A stretch of 64,000 nt of DNA from Lepturacanthus savala. Lineage: Eukaryota; Chordata; Actinopteri; Scombriformes; Trichiuridae. Within the stretch, counting starts at the first letter, position 1, and every line of letters begins with the position of its first letter. Positions 60,040-64,000 of this stretch are shown one piece after another. A program made the translations under genes and the position numbers. Location: positions 8,017,420-8,081,419 of the forward strand of contig CM060475.1 of NCBI GenBank assembly GCA_030544235.1. The letters are read 5' to 3'. The notes beneath the pieces were generated by a model. The model did no database searches and was not told the origin of the DNA. It saw only the letters and a program-made list of their open reading frames with translations.

Positions 60040-60390
60040 ACCCCAGCCACCAGGGGGGAGCAGGTTCTGGGCTGAAAAACCAAATGTGAGTCTGTGAAAA
60101 TGGAAGAAACTGGAGTAAAAAACAGAAAAAAGTGCACATCCTGTCAGTTGCAGTACCCTCCAGTCCAGCAGGGGGCAGTAATGATAGTGTAGTTTATTAT
60201 ATTTTTTGTAGTTTATTGTAGTATTTTGTAGTTTATTGTAGTATTTTGTAGTTTATTGTAGTTGCAGTACCTTCCAGTCCAGCAGGGGGCAGTAATGATA
60301 GTGTAGTTTATTATATTTTTTGTAGTTTATTGTAGTATTTTGTAGTTTATTGTAGTTGCAGTACCCTCCAGTCCAGCAGGGGGCAGTAAT
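60040..60390 (+). promoter_or_regulatory. candidate CTCF-type site cluster
   Basis: CCAGCAGGGGGCAG is a close match to the vertebrate CTCF core (CCASYAGRKGGC). Three copies and one weaker match (near 60048) lie in one orientation within about 340 bp, just downstream of MXRA5. The call is from motif similarity alone. Confidence 0.35.
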
Positions 60391-60400
60391 AAACTGCTGG
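60040..60400 (+). repeat. three ~110-bp direct repeats carrying CCAGCAGGGGGCAG
   Basis: The segment GTTGCAGTACCCTCCAGTCC, then AGCAGGGGGCAGTAATGATA, plus a TTTTGTAGTTTATTGTAG spacer occurs three times with slightly varying spacer (starts near 60148, 60262 and 60354). Each copy contains CCAGCAGGGGGCAG (60165, 60279, 60373). A fourth related word, CCACCAGGGGGGAGCAG, lies near 60048. Confidence 0.9.
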
Positions 60401-60599
60401 TTCAGGTTCATCATCTAGAGCTGAACTTCCTGTTTCCTGGAAAACAGTTTGTTTGTCTGAGCTTAACTGGAAAAACAAACAAACAAACTAATAAACAAAC
60501 AAACTAATAAACAAACAGCGACCTCACAAACCAACAACCAGCATCATCTGTGGATTCTCCTGTTTTCTGCTGTTGTTTCACACTGAAACTAAACATCAC

Positions 60600-60672
60600 G
60601 TCTGAAGAAACAACAACAACAAAAACAACAACAACAACAACAAAAACAACAACAACAACAACAACAAAAACA
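60600..60672. repeat. CAA trinucleotide run
   Basis: About 24 CAA/AAC triplets with three A-insertions. Confidence 0.9.
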
Positions 60673-60779
60673 TGGAGATTCAACAGTAAGAAAAGTCAAC
60701 TTCACGACTTTAGTTCCTGATTTTCATTCTTTACCTCTGACTGAGAGAAGATGATCTGGTCTGTGTGGACATGATCTAG

Positions 60780-61350
60780 TCTAGTGGGCGTGTCCTTCTG
60801 GTTGTAGTGGGCGTGTCCTTCTGTTTGTTGTGGGTGTGTCCCTCTTGTTGTTGTGGGCGTGTCCTTCTGATTGTTGTGGGCGTGTCCTTCTGGTTGTAGT
60901 GGGCGTATCCTTCTTGTTTTAGTGGGCGTATCCCTCTGGTTGCTGTGGGTGTGTCCTTCTGGTTGCAGTGGGCGTGTCCCTCTGGTTACAGTGGGCGTGT
61001 CCTTCTGGTTGCAGTGGGCGTGTGCTTCTGGTTGTTGTGGGCGTGTCCCTCTGGTTGTCATGGGCATGTGCTTCTGGTTGTAGTGGGTGTGTCATTCTGG
61101 TTGTAGTGGGCGTGTCCCTCTGGTTGCAGTGGGCGTGTCCCTCTGGTTGTAGTGGGCTTTTCCCTCTGGTTGTAGTGGGCGTGTCCATTTGGTTGTCATG
61201 TGCATGTCCTTTTGGTTGTAGTGGGCGTTTCCCTCTTGTTGTAGTGGGCGTGTCCTTCTGGTTGTTGTGGGCGTGTCCCTCTGGTTGCCGTGGGCGTGTC
61301 CCTCTGGTTGTAGTGGGCGTCTCCCTCTGGTTGTAGTGGGCGTGTCTTCT
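60780..61350. repeat. 24-bp GTGGGCGTGTCCTTCTGGTTG minisatellite
   Basis: About 24 units, GTAGTGGGCGTGTCCTTCTG then GTT, with CCCTCT, GTTGTGG and GTGTGCTTC variants. The unit is 24 bp, a multiple of 3, so frames on both strands remain open. GGGCGTGTCC also resembles a GC/KLF box. Confidence 0.95.
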
Positions 61351-61535
61351 GGAGTTTCTTCAGTCTGTTGCTATGATGTTTATATGATGTTTATATGATG
61401 TTTCCATGATGTTATCTTGTTGATATGATGCGTTGCCATGGCGACACAGAGAGGTGACAACAAGATTTTCTATTCTATTATTACAGTGAACAAATAGTTC
61501 AGCTGTTTAATTTCTGATAAAAGTCCATAATTAAA
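61351..61535. other. unique intergenic segment
   Basis: A short TATATGATGTT repeat near 61379-61402 and unique sequence. Nothing coding was recognised. Confidence 0.45.
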
Positions 61536-61718
61536 CTGGTTAACGTCTCATTGGTCCATTATGAAGCTGGTTAACGTCTCATTGGTCCATTATGAAGCTG
61601 GTTAACGTCTCATTGGTCCATTATGAAGCTGGTTAACGTCTCATTGGTCCATTATGAAGCTGGTTAACGTCTCATTGGTCCATTATGAAGCTGGTTAACG
61701 TCTCATTGGTCCATTAGC
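61536..61718. repeat. 31-bp GGTTAACGTCTCATTGGTCC minisatellite
   Basis: Six nearly perfect 31-bp copies, CTGGTTAACGTCTCATTGGT plus CCATTATGAAG. Each contains an inverted CCAAT word (ATTGGT) and a GTTAAC palindrome. Confidence 0.96.
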
Positions 61719-62892
61719 TGATGAGGAGGAGGAGGATGAGGAGGAAGGTGCAACAGCTGTAGAACTTAGATAACAGCTGCTGCACCTCCTTAACAACCAG
61801 GTAGAGGAGGTGTCTCCTCCTCCTCCACCTTCTCCTCTTCCTCCATGTGGAGGTGCTGTGGAGCTGCAGAACAGAGTCACTGGTGATCTGATCAGAGATC
61901 AAACTAAACAGGAGGAGGAGCAGGAGGAGGAGGAGGAGGAGCAGCAGGAGGGGAGCAGGAGGAGGAGGAGCAGTAGGAGGAGGAGGAGCAGGAGAAGGAG
62001 GAAGAGGAGGAGGAGCAGCAGGAGGAGGAAGAGGAGGGGGAGGAGCAGGAGGAGGAGGAGCAGGAAGATCAGCAGGAGCAGGAGGAGGAGGAGGAGCAGC
62101 AGGAGGAGGAGGAGGAGGAGGAGGAGCAGTAGGAGGAGGAAGAGCAGGAAGAGGAGGAGCAGCAGGAGGAGGAGGAGCAGTAGAAGGAGGAAGAGGAGGA
62201 GGAGGAGCAGGAGGAGGAGGAGGAGCAGGAAGATCAGCAGGAGCAGGAGGAGGAGCAGCAGGAGGACGAGGAGGAGCAGTAGAAGGAGGAAGAGGAGGAG
62301 GAGGAGGAGCAGGAGGAGGAGCAGGAGGAGAAAGAGCAGCAGGAGGTGCAGCAGTAGGAGGAGCTGCAGCAGGAGGAGGAGCAGCAGGAGGAGGAGGAGC
62401 AGCAGGAGGTGCAGCAGTAGGAGGAGGTGCAGCAGGAGGAGGTGCAGTAGGAGGAGGTGCAGCAGGAGGAGCAGCAGCAGGAGGAGCAGCAGGAGGAGCA
62501 GCAGCAGGAGGAGCAGCAGTAGGAGGAGGTGCAGCAGGAGGAGCAGCAGCAGGAGGAGCAGCAGGAGGAGGAGCAGTAGGAGGAGGTGCAGCAGGAGGAG
62601 CAGCAGTAGGAGGAGGTGCAGCAGGAGGAGGAGCAGTAGGAGGAGCAGCAGGAGGAGCAGCAGGAGGAGGAGCAGCAGGAGGAGGAGCAGTAGGAGGAGG
62701 TGCAGCAGTAGGAGGAGCAGCAGGAGGAGGAGCAGTAGGAGGAGGTGCAGCAGTAGGAGGAGCAGCAGGAGGAGTAGCAGCAGGAGGAGCAGCAGCAGGA
62801 GGTGCAGCAGCAGCAGGAGGTGCAGCAGTAGGAGGAGCAGCAGGAGGTGCAGCAGGAGGTGCAGCAGGAGGTGCAGCAGCAGGAGCAGCTTC
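61719..62892. repeat. GGAGGAGCAGCAGGAGG purine-rich minisatellite
   Basis: About 1.1 kb of GGA, GCA and GGT triplets in units such as GGAGGAGCAGCAGGAGGAGC and AGGTGCAGCAGTAGGAGG. Open on both strands as Arg/Ser-rich or Cys/Ser-rich sequence. That is an artefact of the period-3 repeat. Confidence 0.94.
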
Positions 62893-63165
62893 TATTATTT
62901 TTCCAGCTGTTCGTCACCACCTGGCGACCTGAGGTGAAGCTGTTGCCATGGTAACGTCCACTAATGAAGAGGATGATGTTGTCTCTTATTGATTTCACAT
63001 CTGCAGCAGAGTGAGACGTCGCTGCCAATAAAACATCTTTGACTTCACTAATTTATAAACGTTACAAGTGAAACTGTTTGCATCAAACCGACAACTAATT
63101 AAAACAAGTTAATTAACACAAATTAAATCAATTAAAGCAGAAACGTGATGATTAAATGTTTCTAG
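62893..63165. other. unique intergenic segment
   Basis: Unique sequence including GTTGCCATGGTAAC near 62941. No coding region was recognised. Confidence 0.45.
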
Positions 63166-64000
63166 AGGTTCCTGGTGGTTTCAGGTAATAGACACGTCCT
63201 GACTTTATTTCAGGTTATAGACATTGTTTCAGGTAATAGACACGTCCTGACTTTATTTCAGGTTATAGACATTGTTTCAGGTAATAGACACATCCTGATG
63301 TTGTTTCAGGTTATAGACATTGTTTCAGGTAATAGACACGTCCTGACATTGCTTCAAGTAATAGACATTCAGGTAATAGACACGTCCTGACGGTGTTTCA
63401 GGTAATAGATGGAGGTTTCTGATAATTAAGAAAGACCTTAAGGACGTGTCTATTACCTGAAACAACGTCTATCACCTGAAGCAACGTCAGGACGTGTCTA
63501 TTACCTGAAACAACGTCTATTACCTGAAGAAACTTGAGGACGTGTCTATTACCTGAAAGAACATCTATTACCTCAAGCAACGTCATAGACAGGTCCTGAC
63601 GTTTCTTCAGGTAATAGATGTTGTTTCAGGTAATAGACACGTCCTGACTTCACTTCAGGTTATAGAAATTGTTTCAGGTAATAGACACGTCCTGACATTT
63701 CTTCAGGTTATAGACGTTGTTTCAGGTAATAGACACGTCCTGACATTGTTTCAGGTTATAGACATTGTTTCAGGTAATAGACACGTCCTGACTTTATTTC
63801 AGGTTATAGACATTGTTTCAGGTAATAGACGCGTCCTGACTTCGCTTCAGGTAATAGACGTTGTTTCAGGTAATAGACACATCCTGATGTTGTTTCAGGT
63901 TATAGACATTGTTTCAGGTAATAGACACGTCCTGACGTTGCTTCAGGTGATAGACGTTGTTTCAGGTAATAGACACGTCCTGACATTGCTTCAAGTAATA
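63166..64000. repeat. TTTCAGGTAATAGACACGTCCTGAC minisatellite with an internal inversion
   Basis: Units of about 55 bp built from two half-units, TTTCAGGTAATAGACACGTC with CTGACTTTA, and TTTCAGGTTATAGACATTG. They are in direct orientation at 63178-63415 and 63590-64000. From about 63430 to 63590 the same units run as the reverse complement (ACGTGTCTATTACCTGAAAC), producing a large inverted repeat. The array continues past the right edge. Confidence 0.95.

Noticed and set aside
61810..62937. 375-codon Arg/Ser-rich frame resembling an SR protein
   Set aside because: Period-3 GGA/GCA satellite with an equally open antisense frame. No folded domain and no RRM nearby.

Overview
The window is vertebrate genomic DNA, almost certainly from a ray-finned (probably percomorph) fish. 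It holds intron-rich genes with GT-AG splice sites, promoters with NRF1, YY1, E2F and CCAAT words, and proteins whose closest recognisable relatives are vertebrate CD99, glycogenin-2, PRKX and MXRA5. The species cannot be named from sequence alone.

Four genes lie head to tail on the + strand. (1) The last three coding exons of a CD99-family membrane protein (5401-6279); the rest lies upstream of the window. (2) A complete 9-exon glycogenin, best matched to GYG2 (8981-14016, predicted 378 aa). (3) A complete 8-exon PRKX-type cAMP-dependent kinase (15355-28695, predicted 349 aa). (4) A complete 7-coding-exon MXRA5 (44279-57419, predicted 2507 aa: signal peptide, leucine-rich repeats, mucin-like linker, 12 Ig domains). 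All exon joins were chosen so that phases agree and the protein stays open. No tRNA, rRNA, CRISPR array or intact autonomous transposon was recognised. The set matches human Xp22.33 (CD99-XG-GYG2-...-MXRA5-PRKX), with the MXRA5/PRKX pair inverted as a block.

The outstanding property is tandem-repeat density. By eye more than half of the 64 kb is minisatellite or satellite: 0-5 kb (31-bp satellite with a 2332-bp higher-order duplication), 17.4-21.5 kb, 22.1-23.2 kb, 24.1-26.6 kb, 29-30.4 kb, 31-34.7 kb, 36-42.9 kb, 44.5-45.7 kb, 50.9-52.5 kb, 53.5-55.3 kb, 57.9-60 kb and 60.8-64 kb. Nearly every intron of the three complete genes carries its own array with its own unit.

The most interesting pattern is that several arrays are tandem copies of the exon-intron junction itself. 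GYG2 intron 1 ends with 10 decoy copies of the exon 2 acceptor plus the first coding bases. PRKX intron 2 begins with about 21 intact decoy copies of the exon 2 donor plus its last ~31 coding bases, and ends with 6 decoy copies of the exon 3 acceptor plus ~55 coding bases. PRKX intron 3 ends with one duplicated acceptor. In the reading frames followed by hand, use of a decoy leads to a premature stop. This gives a natural set of splice-site decoys in which only the copy next to the intact exon should be productive. MXRA5 also carries a 23-unit, 9-residue coding repeat, and the PRKX 3' UTR holds an array whose antisense strand spells consensus 5' splice sites.

The genes have unrelated products (cell-surface adhesion, glycogen priming, cAMP signalling, matrix) and show no operon-like functional link; what joins them is conserved synteny.
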